From: Kryptolebias marmoratus
Taxonomy: Eukaryota > Chordata > Actinopteri > Cyprinodontiformes > Rivulidae
DNA: 64,000 nucleotides
Reading direction: 5' to 3'
Assembly (NCBI RefSeq): GCF_001649575.2
Contig: NC_051430.1
Span: 11,202,819 to 11,266,818 of the forward strand
Shown: piece by piece, positions 1 to 12,900 of the stretch
Position numbering within the stretch: the first letter of the stretch is position 1
How the letters are laid out: every line of letters begins with the position of its first letter
Program-made: the position numbers and the translations under genes
Notes under the pieces: generated by a model
Seen by the model: only the letters and a program-made list of their open reading frames with translations
The model's database searches: none
What the model was told of the DNA's origin: nothing

Positions 1-1283
1 AGAAATAAACTATTATTGGTAACATTGTTGTTATAGAATTCAATTATTATGTGGATTGTTTGTCAGACAAAAAATAATCATTAGCAGAGTTACTGTAAAG
101 TCTAAAATATAATATAATGAGTATCTTGATGCTCTGATGTTTCTTTCTTTGAAGCGGTTTTCTTCTTTGATTGAAGTCTAATGAGTCCTTGTATCAGATT
201 ATGTGGAAATGTAATGTACATAATGCTGTGCTCTTAGATGGGGTCCTCTGGGTGTTCAGGATTTCTGTGGAGTAGTTCTTGTGTATTCCCTCAGGCTCAC
301 CGTTAAGTCGTGCTTCCTCCATCCTGCACGGCACATCACACACACACACCTACTTACATCTTGCTTACATATTCTTCCACCCACTCGTATGTTCACACTA
401 AAAGCTCCAGAGAAGATGGATGTCCTTGTTACAACGTTTTCAGGCATTTTGTCCCCGCCCCACGTTTAAAAGTTTGCATATCGGAACAAACAGCCATAAC
501 TGATTGAAGTGCTTTTAGGTAGGAAGGCCGGGGCTGGTATACCACGAGAGCCCAGTCTTCTGGAGAGCAGCTCCACTTGCATTGCTTGCCATGGTTTGAT
601 GGATGACTCAAACGTTTGTGTGTTCAGCTGTGCACCGGGCTGTAGGTGGAGCTTTGCTTGGGAAAACCTTGTGTTTTGGTTGGATTTCATTTTTTTCTTT
701 GGGGAGGAGTACACTTTGTGGAAGTTTTCATTTGGATTTGCATGTTGGAAGGTGACCATTTGCAGCCATATGCTTTGTGTTCCCCTTCTTCTGCTCAGTA
801 ACTGTTTGAGTTTGACGTTTTCTTTAGCAGTTTTTTTTCTTCTTCTTTCGCTCACAGAACAAGAAGCACAACAAACAAGGTGTGTTTGCTTTGTATGTGT
901 TTGGTGGCCAGCTGGAGAGGCATGACTGGAGTTGAAAGACAGAAAAAAAGATGAGGGTTGTTGTCAGCGCTGCTGGCTGACGGAGGAAATGTGTGTATGC
1001 AAAACAGCCTGTTCCCACAACACCGTTCCGCACTCTAATTGTGACTAATGTGGTTTTATTGATACAAACGTTTTGCCTCCTGTTTGTTAAGCTTTAAGGG
1101 TTCTCTTCTTCGTCAGTGCCTCTCACTGTATTCACGAGAAAGCACTGAATTCATTTTTCTCAGCCAATTCAATTTTTCAAGTTCTTTTCCTGTTGCTCAG
1201 TTTACAGGTTGATCACGCTCAACTCCACCTCGTTTCTTTTCTTTTCACTCTACTCTTCTCTGTTTCGTTCTTTTCCCTAATTA

Positions 1284-1315
<32 letters not shown>
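1284..1315. repeat. (CT)n microsatellite
   Basis: A run of CT dinucleotides with one interruption lies about 50 bp upstream of the promoter-like block. It is a simple repeat. Such polypyrimidine tracts often sit beside promoters, but no function can be claimed. Confidence 0.9.
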
Positions 1316-1363
1316 GTCACTGCCCTGTTTGTGTGTCTCTGTGTTATGTGGGTGTACACTAAT

Positions 1364-1490
1364 GGGCGGGATTTTCTCCAGCAGGCTGCGATTGGCTGGC
1401 AGAGGCGCACAATGATTGGCTCTATGCTCCATATAGTGGGAGAGAAATAAAGAGAGGAGGGGCGTGGTGGGGGCGTAAAACTCCAGCAAG
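1364..1490 (+). promoter_or_regulatory. Promoter-like cluster inside the cabin1 intron
   Basis: Within about 110 bp there is a GC box (GGGCGGG, 1364-1370), two inverted CCAAT boxes (ATTGG at 1391 and 1415), a CArG-like motif (CCATATAGTGG, 1429-1439), an A/T-rich TATA-like stretch (about 1443-1452) and further GGGCG motifs (about 1459-1474). Such a compact set of proximal elements is typical of RNA polymerase II promoters and stands out against the AT-rich intron. It would read rightwards into the candidate exon that follows. No transcript evidence is available, so promoter activity is inference. Confidence 0.45.
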
Positions 1491-1494
1491 CTGG

Positions 1495-1887
1495 GGTCAG
1501 GGTAGAGTGGAGCTGAAGTGCGTGGGTGTTTTTGTTTTGAGATGGCAGGGTTTGAAATCAGGAGAGGAGCGAGTCAGCCCGTGTGTCAGAGGCACTCTGA
1601 GCTTTTAGGCCCTGACTCCAGAGCTGTGTCTCGTCCTGCCCAGGCAGCTGCCAGTCTCTTTTTTCTGTTCCTCTTCTGCCATGTGCAGCTGTGCTTCCCT
1701 CCGTTCCTCTCCAGCAGCTCTCGCAGCTCCAGCACCTGAACACAGCTCACCACTTCTTGCTCTCAGAGCGTGAGCTGCGTTTCACAGGGTGGAGGCTTCT
1801 GCCAGGGCTGCTGGCTCTGCTGCTGAGCAGGAAACTGTCCTAAACAGTACCAGCACAGGCGCCGTGGAGTAGCTTTGTTTGGTGATG
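1495..1887 (+). other. Candidate alternative first exon ending on an ATG
   Basis: This GC-richer stretch follows the promoter-like block and ends with ATG at 1885-1887, immediately followed by a good splice donor (GTGAGT, from 1888). The next recognised acceptor, at 3978/3979, opens a cabin1 exon in phase 0. Splicing the two would therefore start a protein at that ATG, in frame with the C-terminal third of Cabin1. An upstream reading frame of 66 codons (ATG at 1542, stop before 1740) lies inside the candidate exon and would be expected to lower translation. This is an inference from splice-site and phase logic only. Confidence 0.35.
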
Positions 1888-3978
1888 GTGAGTGGTTTTC
1901 TCTTTTTCTTTCGACATTTACAAGCAGATTCTTTCTTGTAAACATTCAGAAAAGCTCAAGGAAATGTCTTCACTGTGCTAAGAGTTTTTGTCTTTTGGGT
2001 ATTGTGTCAGAGTCCAGTCTTCCTTTTTTATTATTCCTGCCTTTTTAAAGTTGCAGTTGTAGCCAACTAGTAAGATCATGTGACAAGTAAGATGCTGTAC
2101 AAGTTGCTACAAAACACTTTTACAGCATAGCTTTCTTGTTGTGATGTTGGGCTTGTGCTTTTTCTGTCATTAAAGGCATGTTAGAGACGTGTTAGAACAT
2201 GTAGTTAATGCAGGAATTTGTCTCCTAATGTTTTAGTTATTATCCAACAGTAATCTTATCCAACACTGTGGTTTAAATTTCATCTTAAGCTCATCGTTTT
2301 GTTACTTTATGTAAATTTTTAAGACACAGCATGTCCACAGTGCCATTTTATCCTGTTATTTAACCTTAAATTTGGTTTAAAAACAATGAGAGTTATTTTT
2401 AGTGATTTCTTATTACATTTCTCATTGTTTGTTTTGCATCTAAATCTCAATCTGACACTTTTGTGATGTGTTTGTCACATCTGTGCCAATGTTGTCACTC
2501 CAGCCTTTCAAGCAGTTGCTGTTTTCTGTCTTTGACTGAAAAAGGGGGAGAAAGATGCTTAAAATTATTGCAGTTAAAGTCTTACAAATCTGCTTTAGCC
2601 GTTGTGCAGCAGCATAATCTGTGTAAAGCCACAGCTCTGCTTTCCCCCTAAAGAGATTTGCCAACATTGGGTGGTTCTCTGATGAAGAACAACTCTCCTG
2701 CATTAGAGATGTCTTTCTAAGTGAGCACAGCCCACCCCCTTCATCAGACTTGCCCTACTCTTGTTGGAGGCTTTTCATAATCTGTGCATTGAAAGGTTTA
2801 AACCTTCCCAAACCCTGCTCGATTCCATCATAATATAATAATAAATCTTTTAATCAGACTGGCATTAGTGCTCTATTTTTCTTATGTTTTTCTGTATACG
2901 TCAGGTTTTGACATGGGTTCAATCCATAAGTTTATTTTAAAAAATCTAAATGGACAGATCAGAATAAACTTGGGATTTCTCAGAGGAAAGCTGAAAATTA
3001 AAAAAAAAAGGTGTGTTTGCTCACAGAAGTTCCTGCATTTTTGTCTTAGATGATCAGTTCTGACACCTTCCTGGTTAGACGTCTGCAGGGTGGTTCTCAG
3101 GATCAGACTTTGTGTTCCTCTCCACTGGCTTTGAAAATGTCATCTAACAGCCTGGTGTCTGTTGGGGACCCCCCCCCAGCAGCGGACAGAGCCATCTTTC
3201 TCGCATCCTGATAAAGTCATCTTTGTTTTTAGTCTCTCGCACATTTTCTGAGTCTGTGGCTGCGCTCTGCGACTGAAGCCTGAATGCTGCCCGGGCCACC
3301 ATCTGCACTGACATCAGTCACTTCAGAGCGCCTCGCCTCGTCTCGGTTTACCTGCTGAGAAGACATGTGCTCGCTAAAAAAAGGTGGACTCTTTCATCAG
3401 GAACTCCCTCATCAGTTCGTTTGCAAACGAGGGCAGTTGTTTTTTGGCAGCTTTCGTCTGCCGCTCTGTTCCACGTACTGGACAGAACTGAACACTAATG
3501 AGGCTGCCTATCATTTGGACTCAGAGAGAACCCACGCCCAAATCCTCTTCCCCACCTGCTACACGAGCAGCCAGTCCACAGGATCTCCGCCGCAGCCTTT
3601 CCATCCCCTCATTAGGCCTTTCTTCTTTGAACGCTACGCGTTTTGGTCAAATTAATTCCTCTTGCTTTCCACACTTTTCCTTTCCTTTTCAGTTTTTCCG
3701 TGTCTTGCTGTTAATTGTTTCCACATGTCATAACTCCGCAGGCCTTTCCAGCAGAGAGCAGGCATGAAAACACAAACTTAAAGTTTATAACTTAGCTGAT
3801 GGGGCGCTGGCTGAATATGTTTTAGCATCTTCTCTTCAAGACCATTTGACCTTTTTATTGTTTTTATTACTGTCTACATTCATAATGGTAATAAATTATA
3901 ACAACACTGGTAGCAGTATGAGTATTGATGTTTGTAGCACATAGCAATGTTTTGTTTTTTCCTTCTTGTCCTCCTCAG

Positions 3979-6900
3979 GGCATCTGGCGTATTCCAGTAG
4001 ATGAGATTGATCGCCCGGGTAGTTTTGCGTCTCATATGAACCGATCTGTTGTCCTCTTGCTGGAGGTGCTGTCTCAGCTTAAGGATCACAATACCCTACT
4101 GAAAGTCTCGTTCATGCTGCACAGAAACCCTGACCAGGGAAAGTAAGGACTAGCAGTGATGATTACTCTGTTGCTTACGAAGTGTTTGCTTCATGGCATC
4201 TCTCTTCCTCTTTCATGAAGGAAGTATTTACGGGATGTCGATCGCCAGGTTCTGGCCAAGAGAGCGTTCTTCCTAACTGTAAACGTCCTGGAGGACAATC
4301 TGAACAGTCTCACAGGGGTAAGGAGCCACAAGCCTGCACCAGACATCTGGCATGCTCCCGCTTCATGTTTTGACAGGTTCTGTTTTCTTTCAGGTGTCGG
4401 AGGAGCTTCACAAAGCGCCTGCACCCTCCATGGGGGAGATGACCACAGCAGACGCGTCCAACAGGCCCAGCTCTGAGGACGGCAAACATCCGCTGCCTAA
4501 AAAGCCCGCATTTTCAGAGGGAGCCTCTGACTCTGGACCCAGAGAAGCCTCCCAGGCTCAGCTCACCCCAACACCACTGGCAACAGATAAAGGAAGTAAA
4601 GTTCAGGAGGGCTTTCCTGGGAAGGTGGAGGCCGCTGGGAATGAAGGGCACAAAGCAGGGCCAGAGGAACCCATGGAGATGGAAACTAGCCTGTTGAGGA
4701 AGCCCTCTACCACAACAGAGTCTCAGGGCAACCAAGCAGAGACTGAGACCTCCCTGACTAGCTCAGACCCCCAGCAGAAAGTGACTGAAGTCATCCGGAC
4801 ACCAGAGCTCTCTCTGGAGGAGCTGAGTATCAGTTCGAGGCAGCAGCAGCTTCAGATCTCAGCGCAAAAAGTCACGGTGGCAGCAGGTGGAACTGATCAG
4901 GGGTTACTACGAAAGCCAAGCAGGAAAAGGAAACTTCTAGAGGATGTGGAGTCCGGAAAAACCCTGCTGCTTGACGCCTACAGAGTGTGGCAGCAGGGCC
5001 AGAAAATCATGACCTACGACCTGGGGCGCATTGAGAAGATCATGTCAGAGACTTACATGCTCATAAAACAGGTAAGCGTCCTGAAGATGTGACACAGCAC
5101 ACAGAAGCCATTACATTACTCTATTACTTACATTACTTAGCTTAAAATGTGTACCACTGTAACCTCTTTTTTTTTTCTTATCTTTTTGCAAAGTCATTCA
5201 CATGTTATACGAGTTCTCTTTAAATCATTCAGGTGTGGGAAACCCCTCTGCTAACAGAATTAGTACAACAAGATTAGGGACTTCCCCTCATTTTTATTTC
5301 CTAGATCTGCTGCAAAGCTGGATGTGTGGGTTTGTTATTACTCTCAATAAGCCAAATTGAACTTACATGACTTGCATCTTTTTACTGTTAACCCTGAAAT
5401 GAGTAGGTGACCCTAAATGTGGGCCAAATTATCATTCTTCAGATCAGCTTGGCTGGGTTTTTTTTTGTTTGTTTGTTTGTTGTTGGGGTTTGTTTTTTTG
5501 TTTTTTTTTAAATCACCATAAAGTGAGTCATGACTGATTTATTTTAAAAACATTTCAGCATTAGTGATTGTCCCTCAGATTACATCACTGTCATGGTATC
5601 AACAGAAGCTGGTTGCTGCCAAACAAAACAATTAAATGCAAATAGTTTTTTTCATTCAGGACTACATTTGTAACAATACAGTTACACTTCAGAAAAGTCC
5701 ATCCTTGTAGTCCAGTTGTAAAAGCTGAGCCTATTTGTTTGCAGTTTTAATTATTTATGTTTGCCTCTTGATCATAGTTAAAGCAGTAAAAGCAGTGCTG
5801 TTTAAATGTAGAGACAAATGTTTTATTTTTTATTTTTTTCTGTCGAAGCAAATATTTTTGTGCTCCTTAAATGATTGCAGAAAATCTCGTTCCTGAAGTC
5901 TCCATAATGGCGAGCAGCCAGAACAAACCAACACGTGTTTCTTCTAATCCTTTATGATTAGTAGAAATTAATAAAGCGATGTTATTTGATGCAGGTAATG
6001 TTTGGATATTTTCCAAAAAAAACTCTTCCTGTTGTTGTATATCTACAAGCACAAAATGCAAATGCTTTGTGGTTTCATTGGTCTGTTGACGTGCGCAGCT
6101 GCACAAAGTGTTCATTTCAATCCAACTTCCCACAGCAATATTTATCCATTGTACTTTTTATTGTTATTTGTTAATACTCTTTTATTTATTTATTTATTTT
6201 TTTCCTTCTGGCTTGCTTCCTCGCTTCCAGAATGCTTCCTGTCATCAAACAATTTCAGATTGACAGTTTTAAGAGAAGCCGCTGCCCATTAAAGAGATTC
6301 AGATGTTCATCATCACGCAAACAGCTCCTGCAGAGTTCACAGAGCAGAGTTTTAGCTCATAAAGTGTTCGAACCGGAGCTCTTGGGTGTAATCAAACTGT
6401 CTCTTAAGACCAGTAGCGTAGTTCTTCGATCTTGGAGAAACCGCCGTGGTTCTTCGGACTCCTCCTTTAGCCTGACTCACCAAACGTGTCCGTCACATGT
6501 GCCCTCCGTTGGTGGTTACCTCAAGGTGCTTTCACTTCTCCTTTTAAGTGTTAGGATTTCCAAAATCCCCCTTCACTACTAGAAACAAAAAGAGTAGCAT
6601 CCTAAACACAGTAAATGGCTTAAAAGCTTTGATTAAAGTGATATTTGACATCTTTTAAAGCGGGCTTCTGTGGAAATGAAGACTTATTATCTTACCTGTT
6701 CTAAGTCTTTGAATGACCTCCATTTCGAGAAACAGATTAACCGTTAGCTTGACGGTCTGCTCAGCTAAAACTCTAAGTGAGGTTCAAGACCAAAGATTTG
6801 ATAGTAATTCATTCAAACACTTTTTTCCCCCCCCCCAAGTGCAAATATTAGCAGCTAGCTGTAGGTCTTCTGGTGAACCTGAGGCACTTTTGCAGCAATG

Positions 6901-9900
6901 TTTTGAATGTTTGTGTATTTCAAAAATAAATACAGTGTAAAAGGTTTATAAGATAGGGTTTGCACAAACCTCTATGAATGTTTCTAGATAGAAGTTGTTT
7001 CTTGGTCTTAGCCACGCTTAGACTAGCTGTTAGCTCGTCACTTTGGTCAAAACTGAGCTTGTATTTCTTCAAACTGAGATTGTCCAGAGAGCTACGTACA
7101 GCAGGTAATATATCAGATGTTCGTAACCTTTCCCTCTTCAAAAGATCTGAACTATCCCTTTACGAGAAGGAATGTTGTGACGCCCTAACAAAGACTTCAT
7201 AAACATTTGCTGACTAACGGGGAATCCTGCTCTCTGAAACAAGAGACAGTGATCGGCAAATGAATAGAAACGAGCCGAGTGTCGCTGCCTGCTGCCAGAT
7301 CATTTTACAGCCCGAGCGTTGAGAAGTGAGACTGAGTCCTCCCTAACGCTCATCCGTTTCCAACCTGTGGAGACTGAGATGGAGTTGTGTTCGAATGGCG
7401 TCGAGCCGCGTTAAAGTGGAGCCGTTCTTATAGAAACGTCAAGTCGTGCGTGTGGTTTGACGAGGAAGTCGCGCAGGAAGGTAGACACGAAAGCGTAGCG
7501 CCGCAGTGCGCCGAAGTCTGACTCTTTGCAAAGTAAAGCGCTCTGTCTGAGGGTCTCTGAGCTGCTGGACTGCTGTAGGGAGCGAGGCAGTAATCATATT
7601 CACAGAGGTCTCGGTGCTGCAGCGAGAGGGGGGGGGCTCGCCCACTCCCGCACAAACAGCAGCCGAGGTGGGCCTTAATGCAGGCCTTTACTCCACATAC
7701 CAGAGGCACGAGCTCAGAAGGCATCTCGCCACTTATGCGACAGAACTGGATAAACTTGTTAGTCAGCAGGGTGGAATATATTCGAACACAATGTCTGACC
7801 TAATGTGTTGGTTTTGACTCCTTTTTTGTTTTTTTTTTCTCTCTCAGGTTGATGAAGATGTAGCTCTGGACCAAGCAGTGAAGTTCTGCCAGATCCAGTT
7901 GGCAACTTCAGCACAAAGACAGGTAGAGCCTCCAAACAATCAGCTTTTTTTCCTTTTTTTTAAAATATTGGTTTCTCTATAAATATGAATATTTCTTCTT
8001 CCAATGGGAGGGAGCACAATACACAAAGTTTTAGAACTACTTTATTAATCTATAAAAATACGCTATTATATTTCCATCAGATTCCAAGTTTCTGCCATGC
8101 ACTGAACAATATTATGGTATAAAATGTAGACATAATGGGATGTGATTTTAGTAACTTATTGACTCTTTAGCCAAATCTTTAACAGACAAAATGATTTTTT
8201 TTTAAACTAGAAGTTTAACTATTGTGTTACTACAATGTTTAACCATATTTTATTTATCTGATTATTGTTTTCGAATCAACAAGGGACATTTATTAACGCT
8301 GTTGTCTGCTGTTTAGTTCATAGCAGTCTGGTTGGGGATAAATGTTTTCCACGGGTTTAAAAGAAATGCTGCATCTGTAGTAAAACTGAGCTGAACTAAT
8401 GATTAATGTTCAGCCTGATCCTGCTACAACCTAATTATAATCCAGAGCTTCTCAGTTCCACACTTATTGTTTTCAACTCCTTTGGGTTGTTTGCACAACT
8501 GCTTTACATGCGGTATGTGTTTTAAGGTAAACAGAAGGATGTATCTGAGCACTGTAAATATTAGTTTACTGCTGTAGATTCACCGGGTTTTGCTTGAGCA
8601 GCAGCATTTAATCCCATTTATCCCACACGTATCCCTCCTCCCCACTGAGTCATTAGTTTCTCTGTCTCATTCTGTGTCGGTGTCTCCCTCCTTCCTCTCA
8701 TCCCTCCTCCTGCCCACACAGTCATCAAGGGTCCCTCTGCCCACATCCTGTTGTCACGGTGACGTTCCCTGAACCTCAGGCTCATGAGAAATGGATGTTG
8801 GCAAAATTATTAGTTTTTTTTTTTCTTTTTCCCCCAGCTAAGCTAATCAATCCAACCATTTTTTTTTTGTGGAAGTGGTTTTGTTTTCGATGTTGCTTAG
8901 GTTTGGTGTCTTCAGCCACTTTTAATTTCAAGGCTGTGCTTTGAGACGCAGAGCTGCAGATCACATTTACAAACAAAAGGTTGAGTTTTAAATCTCGTCT
9001 TGCTCAAACAGCTGCCTGAGGACTACAGAATCGAGGTTCCCGTGTGGTTTTTAGTAACACAATGCGTCTTGATCTATATATTTTCAAAGAATTGTTTTAT
9101 TCAGCTGCTAAATAAAGGGTTAAAACACGTCGCTTTAGGATTTGCAGCACAGAAAGTGGAACTAGAAAAGTTCCTGGAGAAACTTTAAAGGAGCCTGCCA
9201 CTCGGTGCGTGATTTTTGTTTCCTCATTTTAAATCATAATGACTCCATGAGTTCATCAGCTGTGGATGTACATATAATGATTACTTTCTGAGTTTCACTA
9301 AAAGCTGTTCAGTGGCTCATGAGATGCTTTGCCAACAGACTTTCTCTTCAATAGTTTTAAGGAAGGTTTCAAACAAACAAACTGCAGGATCTCTTGGCCG
9401 TCACGGTATGCCTTAGGGAAAGCTGACAGCTAGCATCACAGCATTAAGCTTCGGTTTAATGCATGTGTGTGGAAAAGCGAGAGAAACTGTCAGAAGTACA
9501 TGCAAAACAGAAAAACCATAAGGCGAATTGATACACTTCTTGGACTGTGAGTGAGAGGAGATATTGGTTCTCATTAATGTAAAATTTCGCGTTTCTACGG
9601 TGCTTTATGACAGAGATATGAAGTTAAAAACATCCCTCACACCTAGATCAGGAAAAACATACTCCGCCTGTCAGGAGAGTATTACCGCTGTTACAAGTGT
9701 CAGGTATACCCGCTAATGATAATTGGGCTGCGTGATGCGGCAGTTAGTGTGCCGGTAAATAAGACGGTGCTCCTTCTGTGGTATTATTCCACAGCTGTTA
9801 ATGTGTTATTATTCTGCTACCGGCTCGTCAGGCGCTGTTTTCCGCTGCTCCTTCATGTAGGTAGTTTGAAGGGATCTCAGCTTGAAGACGAGGGAGGCTT

Positions 9901-12900
9901 CTTCTTGCCTGCTTCCTACAGATTCACACGTTTGGATTTTTTTTTTTTCTCTCTCTCTCTCTCTCTTCAAGCCCCCACAAGTGCGTAGAGAGATGTGTCC
10001 TTATAGGGCTGAGCTGGAAAACAGTGGTTCAGATGTGTGTGTGTGTGTTTGCTCCCTGTTTGCTGCCATATGAGGAGGAAAGCATTTATTCCTCTGGCAC
10101 TCTTTGATATTTTCATAGTGGATTTTTTTTTTTTTTTTAGACCTCTGCAGGAGTTGGATGCTTTAGCTTTTTAAGAGACTCGGTATAAAAACTTCATTAA
10201 CCCCCCGAAGTGTCAGCTACTGTATTTCAGCAGGACTGATAGAGTATTAGGTTGTACTTATTAAGGGGTATGTTTTATAGAACTCTGCTGTTACTTAATT
10301 TGTTTTTTGTTTGTTTTTTTTCCCTGCTACCAAAGACAAAAGGGCGTTTATGTTTTTGCCCGTTTCTGTGTGTGCTTGTGTGTGTGTGTGTGTGACTGTT
10401 ATTAGAATATCTCATCAACCACTGAGCAAATTTGAATGAAACTTAATCAATGGATGTACATCTACAACTAATTAATTTTTGGAGCCAACCCTTTTCAAGG
10501 TTGGCTGTCACAGCCAGCTGAGCTTAGAAATATCAAAAAATGACGACAGTTATTTTTTGATATTTCGAATTTTACAGATATTGTTCTGAAGTCATCACAC
10601 ATAATGTTATTTTGGAGGTTTGACCCAAAAAAGGCTTCAGCTCTGTCATTTCTCATCACAAGATGGCCACCTTGACCAATACTTAGTTATTTATTGATCG
10701 GTTGCTCTTTAATCCACGTCAAAACGATGATCAAATCCACACAGTTGTCGCGGCAGGGCTGCAGCTGCTCTGCTCTCATTTAAAGCCCAATCGTAATGAT
10801 TACAAGGAGCCACTTTTCAGTTCCGTTCAGCTGACACACTGACCACAGCCACACTCGAGGAACCCACACTCTGACTGCCAGGGCTTTAATTTTCTCAGGT
10901 ATGGTGTTTCTCTGACGCTCAGCTGACTTGGTGATTTCTCCGCTGCTGATGTTTAATTCATGAGATATGAATCATCAGAGCTGAGCTGGAGCTGCCGCCT
11001 GCTTAAAGCTGCTGAGCCACTCTGTGCCAAGGGAGGGGAGGGGGGGGTGAAGGAGCTGCTCCTGTTCTGGCCTGCTCTGGTAAATTTGCTCGTGCTCTGC
11101 CGTGCGAATTCTGTGGGGACCTTTGTCCCAGTGAGCTGTGATTCAGAGTGTAATTTGAACTTAACTCCCCCGGCAGACTGCTGAGGAAAAACAGCATACG
11201 AGCTCTGTTTAAGGACAACTGTGGCAAATACGATCTTGTACTTACTTTTGCAAAGCCTACACGGTCTGCGTTAATATGGAGAATTAATGCATTTTCTCGT
11301 TGTTGAATTAAGCTTCGGTTTTCATCCGGTCTGGATTTGTGTGCTCACAAAGGTTAGTTTTCATCCACCTTTTTCATCTATTTTAAATTGAAAACTTGGA
11401 AAGGTTTATTCATTTCTTTCTAACTGTGCTCCTCTGTGTGTTACCATGGAAGCAGGCTGGCTGTTGTCGCAGGTTGTTTGTGCAGCTCTTGTGTTCATAA
11501 GTGGTCCTCAAAAGAACGCTGAGGAAAGTGGCTCAGAAGGATGTGGTGTGGTGTGTAGAGCTGAGCTTTTCTCGACACCCTGTCCAGCAGGCAGGTACTG
11601 TAACCTCTGAACCCCTGAGGGACGGCAGCGCAGCTCTGTGCAGGATGCTATTACCTCTCATGTGAAAGAACCTGGACTGATACTGCTGATGCATGTTGTT
11701 TGAAAAGTGCAAGAGTGTAAATCGTTTTGTATCTACAGCACTGAGTCTCAAGGGGAGAGGATGTGCTGTTCTCAGAGTGGAACCGGAGCATGTGATGCTT
11801 TCAGGGGAGCTCCTGTGGTCAGTCGCAGCTCCTCGTTTTAACAACTTGTCCCTCTTTTTGTCTACAGCAGTCAGCAGGCGATGCCCCGACTACACCCAAG
11901 TACAGCAAGGAGCACCGAGACATCTTCTTCCCCGCCTCCCTGCCGACTCCCGTCCTGCTCAGTCACTCCACCTGCCACCCGCTGTCCACTCAGGACGGCC
12001 AAGCCAAATCGGCGGGCGAGCCCCTGAGCAAAATATCCCGACCTCAGAGCTCAGGCTTCCACGATCAGCCGCTGCACAAAAGAGCAGGGGGTCCGTCTGC
12101 AGCAGCCATGGTCTTCCTGCCACACACAGGTACAGCATTATTTCAGTTTTTTTTTTTCCTTTTTATAAGAAAACATGCGCTCTTGAATGCTATTTGGGTG
12201 CTACTACTATTATTTAAATAAAACTCTGCTTTTGTTACAAAAGTTGCTTATGCATCTCTCTGTGGCCAGCAGGGGGCGCATGTGGTCTAACCCAGAAATG
12301 TTACATAACTGCAGTCTCTGTGTTGTTTATGTTTTGCCTTTCGGGCTTTGCCAGGCCCCCCAACAAGAGTTTATGAAATGACTCTCCTCCAGATTGTGTG
12401 TCTCTTGCTGCCTGAATGAGCTTCTGGAGGGATTTGGCAGAATCCCTGCTGATCTTGTCATGAATATTCAGTTTATGTTGTGTTTTATGTATAAGGATGC
12501 ACAAAATTTCACAAAAATTCTAAATCAAGCTGTAAAACTTGAATCTCTTGTATATTTACATGAGTTAGCTGCTGTTTATTTTTCATCAGATAAGGATTCA
12601 GTTGATGGCATCCGTCGTGAGCTCAGTTTTTATAACAGTTTCAGAAACCCTGCTCACTTTACCCTTAAATAAAGCAAAGACTTTTTTTTAAACTGATCAT
12701 TTTATTTTTTACACACAGGACAAAACAGTATTTTTTTGCCCATATAAATAATAAACGAGCAGTGTATTAAAATGCCGTGTTCAGTGTCAGGAAAGGCTGG
12801 ATAAACGGGCAAAAAAGAAACATGACCTCAGACGTTACAATCTCTGGTTGATTTTTAAAGTGCTTTTCATCAACGCAGGGGTTCGGTCTGACTCACCGAG

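Larger units (their letters stand above)
1..3978 (+). other. cabin1 intron (5' side of first visible exon)
   Basis: No coding exon could be recognised here. The first cabin1 exon in the window opens at 3979 in the middle of the protein, so this stretch should be intron, with the preceding exons outside the window. It holds a CT microsatellite (1284-1315), a promoter-like cluster with a candidate alternative first exon (separate entries), and otherwise AT-rich sequence without recognisable repeats. A short exon with poor conservation could be missed by eye. Confidence 0.6.

Noticed and set aside
1518..1739. Short frame in the promoter-like region as a protein gene
   Set aside because: Composition is Ser/Pro/Phe-rich without homology. 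It is better treated as an upstream frame in a leader.
12394..12672. 92-codon open frame in a cabin1 intron
   Set aside because: It lacks acceptor/donor sites in suitable phase and does not resemble any CABIN1 segment.
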